10,615 bases of DNA, taken from positions 1 to 10,615 of the forward strand of contig DGUE01000093.1 of NCBI GenBank assembly GCA_002393895.1, given 5' to 3'. The notes under the pieces were generated by a model. It was not told the origin of the DNA. It saw nothing but the letters and a program-made list of their open reading frames with translations, and made no database searches. Shown here in pieces: positions 1 to 8,158 of the stretch. A program made the translations under genes and the position numbers. Numbering within the stretch: the first letter of the stretch is position 1; each line of letters begins with the position of its first letter. This DNA comes from Bacteroidales bacterium UBA4318 (GTDB lineage Bacteria; Bacteroidota; Bacteroidia; Bacteroidales; UBA932).

Positions 1-384
1 ACCATCCTCATCATGACCTCCAACCTTAAGGAGGAGGAACTGCGCCTGCGCATGAGGCCGGAGTTCCTTAACAGGATAGACGAGATAGTGGTGTTCGACG
101 CTCTCACGAAAGACGATATCCGGGAGATCGTGCACATCCAGATGGGTATACTCCAGCGCAAGCTGGAAGATGAGAACGTGCGCCTGACCTACACCCGCGC
201 CTTCGAAGACGACATGGTGGAGAATGGCTACGATCCCGTCTTCGGCGCCCGCCCCGTCAAACGTTTGATTCAGCGTGAGCTGGTGAACAAGCTCGCCCGC
301 GAGATCCTGGAAGGCAAGATCCGAAAGGACTCCGCCATCGAAGTCGACTGCGTGGACGGCCAGACTGTGCTGAGGAATTGTTGA
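1..384 (+). CDS. clpB: ClpB disaggregase, C-terminal part (5' end outside window)
   Basis: The reading frame is open from base 1 (T-I-L-I-M-T-S-N) and ends at TGA 382-384, so 127 codons of a gene that starts upstream are present. ClpB is a cytoplasmic hexameric AAA+ chaperone that pulls polypeptides out of aggregates together with DnaK. Visible landmarks of the second AAA+ module are the sensor-1 stretch IMTSN, the arginine-finger segment RPEFLNRIDE followed by IVVF, and the sensor-2 motif in GYDPVFGARPVKR. After these comes the small C-terminal domain (LVNKLAREILEGKI). The ending resembles Bacteroidales ClpB rather than ClpC or ClpX. One oddity: only about 10 residues separate MTSN from RPEFLNRID, where E. 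coli ClpB (from memory) has about 30, so the segment looks shortened in frame. The Walker motifs lie outside the window and cannot be checked. Confidence 0.93.
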   Translation, partial: TILIMTSNLKEEELRLRMRPEFLNRIDEIVVFDALTKDDIREIVHIQMGILQRKLEDENVRLTYTRAFEDDMVENGYDPVFGARPVKRLIQRELVNKLAREILEGKIRKDSAIEVDCVDGQTVLRNC

Positions 385-410
385 TAATTAAAAATAAATA
401 CCTATATTTG
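381..410 (+). promoter_or_regulatory. Bacteroidota-type promoter of the yegP-like gene
   Basis: TTG at 381-383 and TATATTTG at 403-410 are separated by 19 nt. This fits the Bacteroides primary sigma consensus (TTG near -33, TAnnTTTG near -7). The -33 element overlaps the end of the clpB frame. Transcription would start near 415-418, giving a leader of about 30 nt that is A/T-rich and has no Shine-Dalgarno sequence, as is usual in this phylum. The small gene therefore probably has its own promoter besides any read-through from clpB. Confidence 0.75.
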
Positions 411-445
411 TTGAAACCGACTACAACCAATTTTTATTTATAGCT

Positions 446-775
446 ATGGGTAAATTTGTTATCACAGTCAGGAAGAACGGAGAATTCCAGTTCAACCTCA
501 AGGCCAGCAATGGCCAGGTCATCCTCACCAGCGAGGGCTACACCACCAAAACCGCTTGCCTCAACGGCGTAGAGTCCGTTCGTAAGAACAGCCAGGATCC
601 TGCCAAGTTCGAGGTGAAGGTTGCCAAGAACGGCAAGCCTTTCTTCAACCTCAAGGCCAGCAACGGCCAGGTTATCGGCGCCAGCCAGATGTATGCATCC
701 GAAGAGACTCTCAAAAAAGGTGTTGCATCCGTGGCAAAGAATGCCCCTGAGGCTCCTGTGGTAGAGGAAATCTAA
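446..775 (+). CDS. YegP-like DUF1508 protein with two tandem repeats
   Basis: This is a 109-residue protein made of two copies of the same roughly 50-residue unit. Copy 1 is about residues 2-50 (GKFVITVRKNGEFQFNLKAS, then NGQVILTSEGY). Copy 2 is about residues 54-102 (AKFEVKVAKNGKPFFNLKAS, then NGQVIGASQMY). The KNG..FFNLKASNGQVI core is diagnostic of the DUF1508/YegP family, whose two units form a compact alpha/beta fold. The biochemical role of the family is unknown; no signal peptide or membrane segment is seen, so it should be cytoplasmic. The start ATG at 446 follows an A/T-rich leader and a good promoter. The tail (APEAPVVEEI) is acidic and probably disordered. The gene is monocistronic, ending 15 nt before a strong terminator. 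Confidence 0.93.
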   Translation: MGKFVITVRKNGEFQFNLKASNGQVILTSEGYTTKTACLNGVESVRKNSQDPAKFEVKVAKNGKPFFNLKASNGQVIGASQMYASEETLKKGVASVAKNAPEAPVVEEI

Positions 776-790
776 TTTCCGCAGTAATAT

Positions 791-829
791 AAAAAAAGAG
801 GGTGACTAAGCAGGTCACCCTCTTTTTTT
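791..829. terminator. Symmetric (bidirectional) intrinsic terminator
   Basis: A perfect 16-bp inverted repeat (791-806 with 814-829) encloses a 7-nt loop (TAAGCAG). The stem core is GAGGGTGAC/GTCACCCTC, flanked by seven A on the left and seven T on the right. It therefore presents a G/C hairpin followed by a U-tract on both strands. It lies between the stop of the yegP-like gene (775) and the stop of the converging minus-strand lipoprotein gene (846), so it can end transcription from both sides. Confidence 0.93.
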
Positions 830-845
830 AGAATAGATTACCCCA

Positions 846-3380
846 TTACTGGGCAATCTTCAACATAGGAACTTCACCTGAGAGATCCCATACCGTGGCC
901 GAGAAGCCGAGGTCGGTTGCTACCTGTGCGGCGGTCTTGCCGGCCGCGGCAGCCTTGCCGTGATAAGGTGCCTGGCAAGTGGCGGGCGCCTCTGCCGCTC
1001 CGTCGTAGTATACGAGCGGTTTGTCCTTGGTGGAATTCTCCTGGTCGTAGACAAGAGGCCACTCTTTATTGGCGCAGTTGTAGGAGACGGTCATCGCAGG
1101 GTTGCGGAAGTTATCGGTGAGGGTGCTTCCGCCTGCTACGGAGCCGATAAAGGCGCCGGTTCCCCACTGGTTGGTTTCTCCTGCCTCAGCAACTACACTG
1201 GCACCCCAGGCGATGCAATACTCCACCGTCAGGCCGATGTCGGCGTGCGTTCCTGCTACATTATTTGCCGCCTGGCCCAGGCCGATGAAACCGCCGGCAC
1301 CAAGTGAGGTAGTCTTGACAGAGGCCCCGGTATAGCAATGGCGTACTGTTATATTGCCTGCGGCCGCATTACCTATGAATCCGCCGGTACGCTGGCCTTT
1401 CCCATCAATGGTGCCGTAGAAGGCACAATCTTCCACCTCGGCATGACGGAGGAAACCGAAGAGACCACCTGTCCAGTCGCCTCCGGTGACATCTCCGGTG
1501 GCATAGCTGCGGGCGAAATGCTTTTTCCCACCGTTGTCGTTGTTGGAACTGTTTCCAAGGATACCGCCCACTTTTGCCTTTCCGGTAACCTTCATCGTAC
1601 TGTAGCAGTCGGTGATTGACGTACCCTCGGTGTCGGCAGAGTTCGGGTTGAGGTCGCCGATGAGGCCACCCACACGTTCGCCCTCGGATGAAATCTCACC
1701 TGCCGTATGGCATTTTGAAAGTTGGACCCAATGTGTCAAGTAAGGAATAAGGCCACCTACATAGGCACTTCCGGTAACGCCGGCGTTGGTGATGGTGCCT
1801 TCGTAGGAGCAGTTTGTATAGATGCCGCCGCCGGTATAACCTTGTATACCGCCTGTTACGGTACCTGCGGTGGTAATAGTCATAGTCGAGCTGCAATCCT
1901 CCATCTTGATATAGGCTCCGGTATTTGTGCCGCCAAGGATTCCGGCGGTAGAGTTGCCGCTCTTGGACGTAAGGGTTCCGGATGTGCTGCAGTTCTTGAA
2001 GGTGGTGAGGTATTCGCCTGCCCATTCATCGGCTCCAACCAGACCTCCGATGTACTTGTAGCCGCTGGCATTGGTCGCGGTGCGTTCCACCGTTCCGTCG
2101 AACGAGCAGTTTATGAATGTTGCGTTATGGGCGCGACCTACAAGGCCTCCGACCGTATTGGAGGGGCTTTCGCTAGTTACCGTGCAGTTCTTTGCATGGA
2201 CATTCTCGATAGTTGCGTCGAAGGATGCATTGCTGATGCCGGCCCAGCCTGCCAGAATGCCAAGCGGTCCGCCTCCGGTGCCGGTATAGGTTATAGAACA
2301 ATTCTCGAAATTCAGATTCTTGACTGTACCGTTGATGGCACCGAAGATGGAGGGATATCCGGAGTCGAAGGAGGCCGTCAGATCCTTTATCGTGTGGTCC
2401 TGTCCGTCAAACACAAAGCGCTTGGTGTCTGCATCCGGATGGAGTCGTTCCCATGAGGTCTCGGCTCCGAGATCGATATCAGCGCCAAGCTTGAAATAAC
2501 GGGTTTCGCCCTCAACGAGCTTGTTGCCGAAGTCCTTGAACTGGTCCACCGTGCGGATGACATAAGGATCCGCTTCCGTTCCGGTTCCCTGCTCGGCGGC
2601 CGTCCAATTGGAAGCATCGAGTTTAACGGTATTGACCATTCCGCTCTTGAAGGAGCCAGCATTATCATACGTGATGATATTGGTCCATACGCCGCCGTCC
2701 GAAGCGTTCAGGGTAACCGTAACTTGCCCGCCGGCCGGAATGTCCAGGTCCACCCAGGGGAAGCCGGCATAAGCAGTAAGGACTTTGTCGTCTCCAAGTT
2801 CCACATTCTCAAGGTCCAGCCCAACGCTGATGATTTCGCCCGAGTCGGCCAATTGTACGCGGGACACGCCGGGAACGGCAGCCGGGAGAGTCAGCTCAAA
2901 CTTGACGATACCGCTCTGCTTGAACGCGCCTCCGTGGGCCGTGGCCCAATCGTTTGCAAACGCAACCTCTGTGTAAGCATCGACATCCTTGAGAGCGGCA
3001 ACATACTTAAGGTGTGCCTGCGAATTGTTGCCCACCTGCTTTTGCTTCGTCCAGTCGATGGCTTCAGCATCGGATAGCGTGGCGCAGGTGCCGGGATACA
3101 AGATGGTGAAGGCGGTTCCTTCCACTTTGTTTCCCTTGAACTCGGCCGACGCGGTAGAGGCGCCGGAGGTGAGATCAAAGGTTTCGGTCGTAGTTCCAAT
3201 GACGGTCAGTTTGTCACCTTCCTGCCATTTCCAACCCATTTCGCTGGCGGGAATAGAGGCTTTGATGGCGACTGTTCCATCGTCCGGTTCGGTTCCGGGC
3301 TCATCCGCCTTTTTACAGGCGAAAGTCATTGCAGCGATTGCTGCTACCGCAAAAGCGGCCTTCAAGATGTTCTTTTTCAT
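846..3380 (-). CDS. GLUG-repeat beta-helix surface lipoprotein with fimbrillin-like N-terminal region
   Basis: This is an 844-residue predicted lipoprotein. Residues 1-21 are a signal peptide with a lipobox-like end (M-T-F-A before Cys22), followed by Lys-Lys and then Asp/Glu-rich residues; a Cys-Lys-Lys start with acidic residues is common among exported Bacteroidota lipoproteins. Residues about 35-255 form a beta-rich region whose W-QEGDKLTVIG start and AEFKGNKVEGTAFTILYP segment recall the fimbrillin/Mfa-like N-terminal domain. Residues about 270-345 (DPYVIRTVDQFKDFGN, ADIDLG, FDGQDHTIKDL) are the usual lead-in to a GLUG beta-helix. About eleven coils follow, with cores at residues near 411, 445, 479, 510, 542, 571, 605, 638, 666, 696 and 742 (GGLVG, GGIQG, GGLIG, GGFIG and similar), mostly 28-34 residues apart. 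The C-terminus (LGFSATVWDLSGEVPMLKI) is the typical cap of such proteins. GLUG proteins are usually adhesins or surface enzymes; no catalytic domain is seen here. It lies 48 nt downstream of the SGNH lipoprotein gene without a visible terminator, so co-transcription is likely. Confidence 0.88.
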   Translation of the reverse strand: MKKNILKAAFAVAAIAAMTFACKKADEPGTEPDDGTVAIKASIPASEMGWKWQEGDKLTVIGTTTETFDLTSGASTASAEFKGNKVEGTAFTILYPGTCATLSDAEAIDWTKQKQVGNNSQAHLKYVAALKDVDAYTEVAFANDWATAHGGAFKQSGIVKFELTLPAAVPGVSRVQLADSGEIISVGLDLENVELGDDKVLTAYAGFPWVDLDIPAGGQVTVTLNASDGGVWTNIITYDNAGSFKSGMVNTVKLDASNWTAAEQGTGTEADPYVIRTVDQFKDFGNKLVEGETRYFKLGADIDLGAETSWERLHPDADTKRFVFDGQDHTIKDLTASFDSGYPSIFGAINGTVKNLNFENCSITYTGTGGGPLGILAGWAGISNASFDATIENVHAKNCTVTSESPSNTVGGLVGRAHNATFINCSFDGTVERTATNASGYKYIGGLVGADEWAGEYLTTFKNCSTSGTLTSKSGNSTAGILGGTNTGAYIKMEDCSSTMTITTAGTVTGGIQGYTGGGIYTNCSYEGTITNAGVTGSAYVGGLIPYLTHWVQLSKCHTAGEISSEGERVGGLIGDLNPNSADTEGTSITDCYSTMKVTGKAKVGGILGNSSNNDNGGKKHFARSYATGDVTGGDWTGGLFGFLRHAEVEDCAFYGTIDGKGQRTGGFIGNAAAGNITVRHCYTGASVKTTSLGAGGFIGLGQAANNVAGTHADIGLTVEYCIAWGASVVAEAGETNQWGTGAFIGSVAGGSTLTDNFRNPAMTVSYNCANKEWPLVYDQENSTKDKPLVYYDGAAEAPATCQAPYHGKAAAAGKTAAQVATDLGFSATVWDLSGEVPMLKIAQ

Positions 3381-3428
3381 TAGACCTAAGTTGATTTATA
3401 TTGGAAATAATTATACTCTTTACTTCAC

Positions 3429-6400
3429 CTAATTGCCGAAATATGCCTTTTCCGCTGCGGCGCGAAGGACCGCGGTCTTTGCCGGGTCGAGCCCGCAGTC
3501 GGCAGGATGAGCGCCGAAGCGCGTCTTGTACAGCACCAGGTAGTTGACACAGGCCTTCAGGTAGGCACCGTAAGGGCCTTGATGATAATCATCGGTATGA
3601 TATAGATTGATGCCGGAAGAACCATTGCGTACATCCTTGAAGGCCGTCCCGATTGGCGAAACGATGTCACCAGCGGCTTCCGCCAGAGAGATGGTTCCCG
3701 CTGCAAGCAGGTTGGCGTAGTTCTCGAAGTTGCCGAATCCCTCGTAGTTGTCGTGGGTGGATGCCCAGGTCGCCTCCAGGACTACCTTGCAGGAAGGGGA
3801 TGCTGCCCGGATCTGGTCCGAAAGCGCACGGACGGCCGTGAGGATGGAGGTATTCCCGGAGGGATTCTCTGCATAGCGAGCCTCTTCGTAGCTCTCTCCT
3901 TGAATAAATGCATAATCGAAAGGACCGCGGGCGATGGCATCCTTGGCGAGCGACAGGTTGCAGAGGGAGGCGAAGGTCTGCGACCCCTTGAAATTGGCCA
4001 CCACATCTACCTGGTGCCCTTCTGCAAAGGCGATTTCCTTCAGCATCCCAACAGGGTTGTTGTAATAGGAGAAGGAATTGCCGAGACAGAGGACGCGCTT
4101 GGTGTCGGTCGGTGTCTGCGTGCCGAAATTCTGCACGTACGCTCCGGTAAAACCGAACGGAGCGAAGCGGCTGTATCCGCCACTGGAGGTGGCCGAAAGC
4201 GTGCTGCCGTCGCAGGCTTCGCTGCCTTCCACACGGCAGCGGACCTGAAGCTCCCCGGAGACGGACTTCGTCAGCTTGAACGTGTGCATCACCGTCGAAT
4301 GCTGGTAATCATCTCCGGTCGGGACTCCGGAACAAATGTAGCTGACACCGCTCTTCCAGCTGTCTCCGTCCAGGATTTCCACCACCCAGTTCTTTGCCGA
4401 CGTGGCATAACTGACCATAGTTGCGTTAAAGTCGATGTATGATCCTGCGGGGATGGCCGACTCCAGCGGCATACACCATACCCAGGCATCGCCTTCCGCG
4501 AGCGTGGCTATCTGCGGAACGCCGTTGGAGGCCACGCCGAGATTCCATGAGGCGGAAGCGTTTGCCGCCGCCCGCGTCACGGTAATATATGCGCTGGCAT
4601 TATTGGTCGCGGGGATCTTCCGCTCCGTGGTCCAGGACGAGTAGTAAATGGGCTGGTTGGATGTGTTGAACACCCATTTCGCCGGCATCGAAGGGCCCTT
4701 GGCCGGTTCATCTCCGCCTTCCAGCGAGAACAGGATGTTTTCCCTTGTCACGTTGACGCCGGAGGCATTGTGGGTTCCAACATAGTCAAAGTAATTCTCG
4801 GCGGTGATGCCAACCATTTGGTATGAGCCGTTGTTATACCTGCCGAAGTCCCCTGCAGCGACGCACTTCGTGAAACTTGCGCCCTTGTTGCACTGGCCGA
4901 ATAGTGTTCCGATATAGTTTTCTGTTCTGTCGGTAATCACCCGGCCGTAATTCTGCATCCGGATAAATATATTGCCGTCGTGATTGATGAGGCACACGCA
5001 GCCGCCGGCGGGCTGTCCGGTCTTGGAAATTATGTCGCCGTAATTGATGCTGTCTTCGATGATGCTGCCGACCCCGGTGATGCAGGTCAGATTGGCCAGG
5101 CGGGCATCCGGCGCGTCGTTGACGTTGTTTCCCCGGTTGATGCAGCCCTTGAGCACGGTGTAGCGGTTGCATGCCGCCACGATACCCGACATGCGGGCAT
5201 TGTTGCCGTTCATATTGCCTTCATTGACGCAGTCTTTGAAAAGGACGGTCTTGGTTGAATTGCCGTCATTGGACGAGAAGCCACAGATGCCCGCCGTCTG
5301 CACGGAAGTCGCGCCGTTCTTGGTGTTGTTGCATTTGTCCGTCGTCAGGGTGCCGTAATTCTTCAGGCCGGTAATCGTCGCTTCGGTATCGGTGGCAAAG
5401 GCCATTCCTATGAGGCCCATCGTCATCCGGAGGTTGTCGGCGACTGTGGCGTTGCCGTAGGTCATCGAGGCATGGCTCTCGATGTTGGAGACGGTCGCCC
5501 CGTGAACGAGGCCGGCGATAAGGCCGCAGTCGGTCTGGGCGGAAGGAGAAACTGTCAGCGAGCAGCTGCTGTCGAAGACCAGGTTCTCCACTACAGCCCC
5601 GTCGGCCAGTGTGCCGAAAAAGCCCCAGGACTGGCCGGCAGTAGCATTCCGGCAAACGGCCTTCCAGTTCTTGATGGTGTGTCCGCAGCCGTTGAAATGG
5701 CCCTTGAAGGGATTCCCTGCGCCCCATGCGATGGAATTACTGTTGAGCGAGGTGACAGCGAGACCGATGGGCGTCCAGTCTGTGACGGACGACATATCGA
5801 TATCGCTTGTGACGGTCACGTTCGCAATGACAGCCTTGGCTTCGCCGCTGTTGACTCGGGCTGCAAATGCCACCAGGTCGGCAGCTGAAGCGATTGTAAC
5901 GTTGTCCGGCTCGACCTCGGGACCCGGGGGAACGCCGCCTTCGCCTTCCATATCGGTCACCTCATAGGGCTTTGCTATCGCGTAGCGGGCGGCCTTGAGT
6001 GCGATAGGAGCACGCTCGTTGGTAATGGCTGTGGTGTAGCTGCCGTCAGTTGTCGAGTTAGACGATGTCCGGTAGCTGTTGTTGTCAAGTTTGACATCGC
6101 CGTTGAACGGACCGATTACCGTCTCGAACACCGTGCAGGAAGCGCCGTAACGGGAGATGCCATAGTCCATATGATAGCCGTCACGGGTGAGGCCCATGGT
6201 GTTGTTGAGGCCGGAGGTACGGAGGTTCTGCAGCATAGCGCCGGTGGAAATCACACCGTCGAAACCGCAGGTTTCCACGGCTGTCTTGCCCTGGGCGGCG
6301 ATAATTGTCCACATCTCACTCGTGTTGGAGAACGGCTTGGCGCCGCTCTGCGCCTTGCTCAGGTTGTGATAGGCCTGCGAGAGGATGTAGTAGAGTTTCG

Positions 6401-8096
6401 GTGTGCCTCCGTTCGCAGCCTGTGCGGCCTTCACCTTGTCTACAAGCCCCTGGACTGCGGCCTTTTCGGTCTCTGTCCATCCCCAGGCAAGCTGGCGTCC
6501 GGTGTGCTCCTGAATGGTGACGATGTCCCATTTACCGGTTGCGGCAACTGTAGCCAGGCTCTTTCCGGTTATGTCGGTCCAGCTGGTCTGGCCGGGATTG
6601 CAAACGTAGCAGTGATAATCCGTCGCGGTGCTCCAGCCGTCGTTATATTCGGGGATAGTGCGTCCTCCATAGTACATATGCACCATCTGGATCTTGTCGA
6701 GCCCGGCTGCGGCGAGAATGCCGGGCAGGTGCTCCACAGCGTCTTTGGTGAAACTGTTTCCGATGAAGAAGATGCGGAAGTCCGCCGCGACGTCGAGTTG
6801 GGGATCGGCGCTGGCAGTGATGTCGATAGTGACATCAGAGACCGTGCACTTGCCGCCTGAACCATCCTTGCCGAGATATTTAACCTTGCTGGTTTCGGGA
6901 TAGACGTCATTCTGGAAGTTGCCGTTGTTGTATTTCCCGACTTTCCCGGAGGCCTTTCCGCCTTCCCAGGCGGCTGCAGCGGTCACGTATCCCCAGAAAA
7001 GGCCGCGGTAGACGCTGTCGGAAATGATCTTTCCGTAGTTCTCGTTATTGGTGTAGGAAGCGGCGCCCGGCAGAGACACGATGCCGCCGACCCGGCCGGA
7101 GGTCGTTGAGACCAGGTTGCCGTAGTTCTTGCAGTTTGAAATGGTGGAACCATTATTGGTGAGGCAGCAGATGTTGCCAAGACGGCTGCCGTCACTTTGA
7201 GGCATTGAGTTGAGCTGGTTGCCGCGGTTCTCGCATCCGATGATGTCCGTGCAGGCGTTGGCGGCACCCAGGATGCCGGCGGTACGGCCCGCTTGGGAAG
7301 TCATCTCGCCCTGGTTGCTGCAGTCGGAGATCACCACGCGTTTTTCGTTGCCGGTCGGGGCGTTGGTGAAACCGACGACGCCGGCTGCGTGAATGCCTGT
7401 CGCTGCTCCGGAGAGATTGACGGAATTGGTGACTGTAATATCCCCGAAGTTATGGACGCTGTCCACCGTACAGCCTGTATCTTTGGCGTAGATGCCGCCG
7501 ATAAGGGCCATATGCAGATATCCTTTGCAGCTGCCTTCATAGGTCATCGGGGCATAACTCGTCACGTCGCGGACAGTGGCGTCGTAAAGCACGCCGGCAA
7601 TCATGCCTACGCTGTGGGAAACGGAAGAGGTGACTGTCAGCGAGCAGCTTTCATCGATTACAAAATTCTGAACTATGGCTCCGGGACCCAGATAGCCGAA
7701 GATGCCGAAGTGGCGGCCGTCTTTGGTTTCCGCATCTGTTAACTTCAGGTTCTTAATCTTGTGGGCATTGCCGTCGAATTTTCCGGTAAAGGCCTTTCCA
7801 TCGGTAATAACGGGGTTCCAGTTCGTCCATGGGGCGGTCGCGTGCCCGACGGGAGTCCACTCTGTGACACCGTTGAAGTCGATGTCGTCAAGCAGGTTGA
7901 CCCAGCCTTCTTCATTCTGCCACCTCTCGGTGGATTCGCCCGCGTTGACCGCGGCGGCGAAGGCTATGAAATCTTCTGCCGACGCGATGCCCGGATTGTC
8001 TGAGACGACAGGTTCAACGGGTTCCTCGGAAGCTTTCTTGCAGCAGACAAGCGTGAGGGCTGCAATAGTCAGGAAAAGGAATGAAATTTTTTTCAT
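3429..8096 (-). CDS. Large lipoprotein: two beta-helix modules and two SGNH/DUF4886-type hydrolase domains
   Basis: This is a 1555-residue predicted surface lipoprotein. The signal peptide ends near Cys18/Cys19, followed by Lys-Lys and acidic residues. The order is: beta-helix A (about 34-428); SGNH domain 1 (about 437-710); beta-helix B (about 730-1125); a beta-sandwich-like stretch without a family assignment (about 1138-1325); and SGNH domain 2 (about 1334-1555). SGNH 1 has IFFIGNSFTKD with candidate nucleophile Ser448, a GG turn at 477-478, WDIVTIQEHTG, and LTRDGYH with candidate Asp639/His642. This combination matches DUF4886. SGNH 2 has VLCLGNSFSYY (Ser1341), FDYAFIQGES, and TDDYHQGPYGAYL (Asp1502/His1505). 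Such enzymes are serine esterases, often deacetylating or deacylating glycans; the substrate here is unknown. Beta-helices A and B are homologous: IASAEDFIAFAAAVN against IASAADLVAFAARVN, and TEWTPVG against TDWTPIG. An internal module duplication is therefore clear. The start ATG at 8096-8094 immediately precedes the signal peptide. Confidence 0.9.
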   Translation of the reverse strand: MKKISFLFLTIAALTLVCCKKASEEPVEPVVSDNPGIASAEDFIAFAAAVNAGESTERWQNEEGWVNLLDDIDFNGVTEWTPVGHATAPWTNWNPVITDGKAFTGKFDGNAHKIKNLKLTDAETKDGRHFGIFGYLGPGAIVQNFVIDESCSLTVTSSVSHSVGMIAGVLYDATVRDVTSYAPMTYEGSCKGYLHMALIGGIYAKDTGCTVDSVHNFGDITVTNSVNLSGAATGIHAAGVVGFTNAPTGNEKRVVISDCSNQGEMTSQAGRTAGILGAANACTDIIGCENRGNQLNSMPQSDGSRLGNICCLTNNGSTISNCKNYGNLVSTTSGRVGGIVSLPGAASYTNNENYGKIISDSVYRGLFWGYVTAAAAWEGGKASGKVGKYNNGNFQNDVYPETSKVKYLGKDGSGGKCTVSDVTIDITASADPQLDVAADFRIFFIGNSFTKDAVEHLPGILAAAGLDKIQMVHMYYGGRTIPEYNDGWSTATDYHCYVCNPGQTSWTDITGKSLATVAATGKWDIVTIQEHTGRQLAWGWTETEKAAVQGLVDKVKAAQAANGGTPKLYYILSQAYHNLSKAQSGAKPFSNTSEMWTIIAAQGKTAVETCGFDGVISTGAMLQNLRTSGLNNTMGLTRDGYHMDYGISRYGASCTVFETVIGPFNGDVKLDNNSYRTSSNSTTDGSYTTAITNERAPIALKAARYAIAKPYEVTDMEGEGGVPPGPEVEPDNVTIASAADLVAFAARVNSGEAKAVIANVTVTSDIDMSSVTDWTPIGLAVTSLNSNSIAWGAGNPFKGHFNGCGHTIKNWKAVCRNATAGQSWGFFGTLADGAVVENLVFDSSCSLTVSPSAQTDCGLIAGLVHGATVSNIESHASMTYGNATVADNLRMTMGLIGMAFATDTEATITGLKNYGTLTTDKCNNTKNGATSVQTAGICGFSSNDGNSTKTVLFKDCVNEGNMNGNNARMSGIVAACNRYTVLKGCINRGNNVNDAPDARLANLTCITGVGSIIEDSINYGDIISKTGQPAGGCVCLINHDGNIFIRMQNYGRVITDRTENYIGTLFGQCNKGASFTKCVAAGDFGRYNNGSYQMVGITAENYFDYVGTHNASGVNVTRENILFSLEGGDEPAKGPSMPAKWVFNTSNQPIYYSSWTTERKIPATNNASAYITVTRAAANASASWNLGVASNGVPQIATLAEGDAWVWCMPLESAIPAGSYIDFNATMVSYATSAKNWVVEILDGDSWKSGVSYICSGVPTGDDYQHSTVMHTFKLTKSVSGELQVRCRVEGSEACDGSTLSATSSGGYSRFAPFGFTGAYVQNFGTQTPTDTKRVLCLGNSFSYYNNPVGMLKEIAFAEGHQVDVVANFKGSQTFASLCNLSLAKDAIARGPFDYAFIQGESYEEARYAENPSGNTSILTAVRALSDQIRAASPSCKVVLEATWASTHDNYEGFGNFENYANLLAAGTISLAEAAGDIVSPIGTAFKDVRNGSSGINLYHTDDYHQGPYGAYLKACVNYLVLYKTRFGAHPADCGLDPAKTAVLRAAAEKAYFGN

Positions 8097-8145
8097 TTTA
8101 ATTTTAGTGTTAACTGATATAGAACGAATTTAGAGACTATACTAC

Positions 8146-8158
8146 GTAAATGGTTTAC
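8146..8158. promoter_or_regulatory. Small palindrome GTAAA-TGG-TTTAC, possible operator
   Basis: A perfect 5-bp inverted repeat with a 3-nt centre lies about 50 nt upstream of the SGNH lipoprotein start, between it and the divergent tRNA promoter. Its position is compatible with an operator acting on the lipoprotein operon. No convincing TAnnTTTG promoter was found beside it on the minus strand, and a 5-bp arm can arise by chance in A/T-rich DNA. Confidence 0.3.

Noticed and set aside
1722..2456. 244-residue plus-strand open frame inside the GLUG lipoprotein gene
   Set aside because: Its repeated G-A-V-x-G pattern is the mirror of the GLUG repeats on the other strand. It has no promoter or start context of its own.
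3381..3428. Promoter or terminator between the two lipoprotein genes
   Set aside because: The 48-nt gap is A/T-rich but holds no inverted repeat with a T-tract and no TAnnTTTG with a spaced TTG on the minus strand.
3753..4442. 229-residue plus-strand open frame antisense to the SGNH lipoprotein; a similar one lies at 6171-6860
   Set aside because: Both lie opposite conserved catalytic parts of the minus-strand protein, and their translations show no recognisable domain.
846..8096. Standard polysaccharide utilisation locus
   Set aside because: No SusC, SusD, glycoside hydrolase, hybrid two-component system or anti-sigma pair is present in the window.
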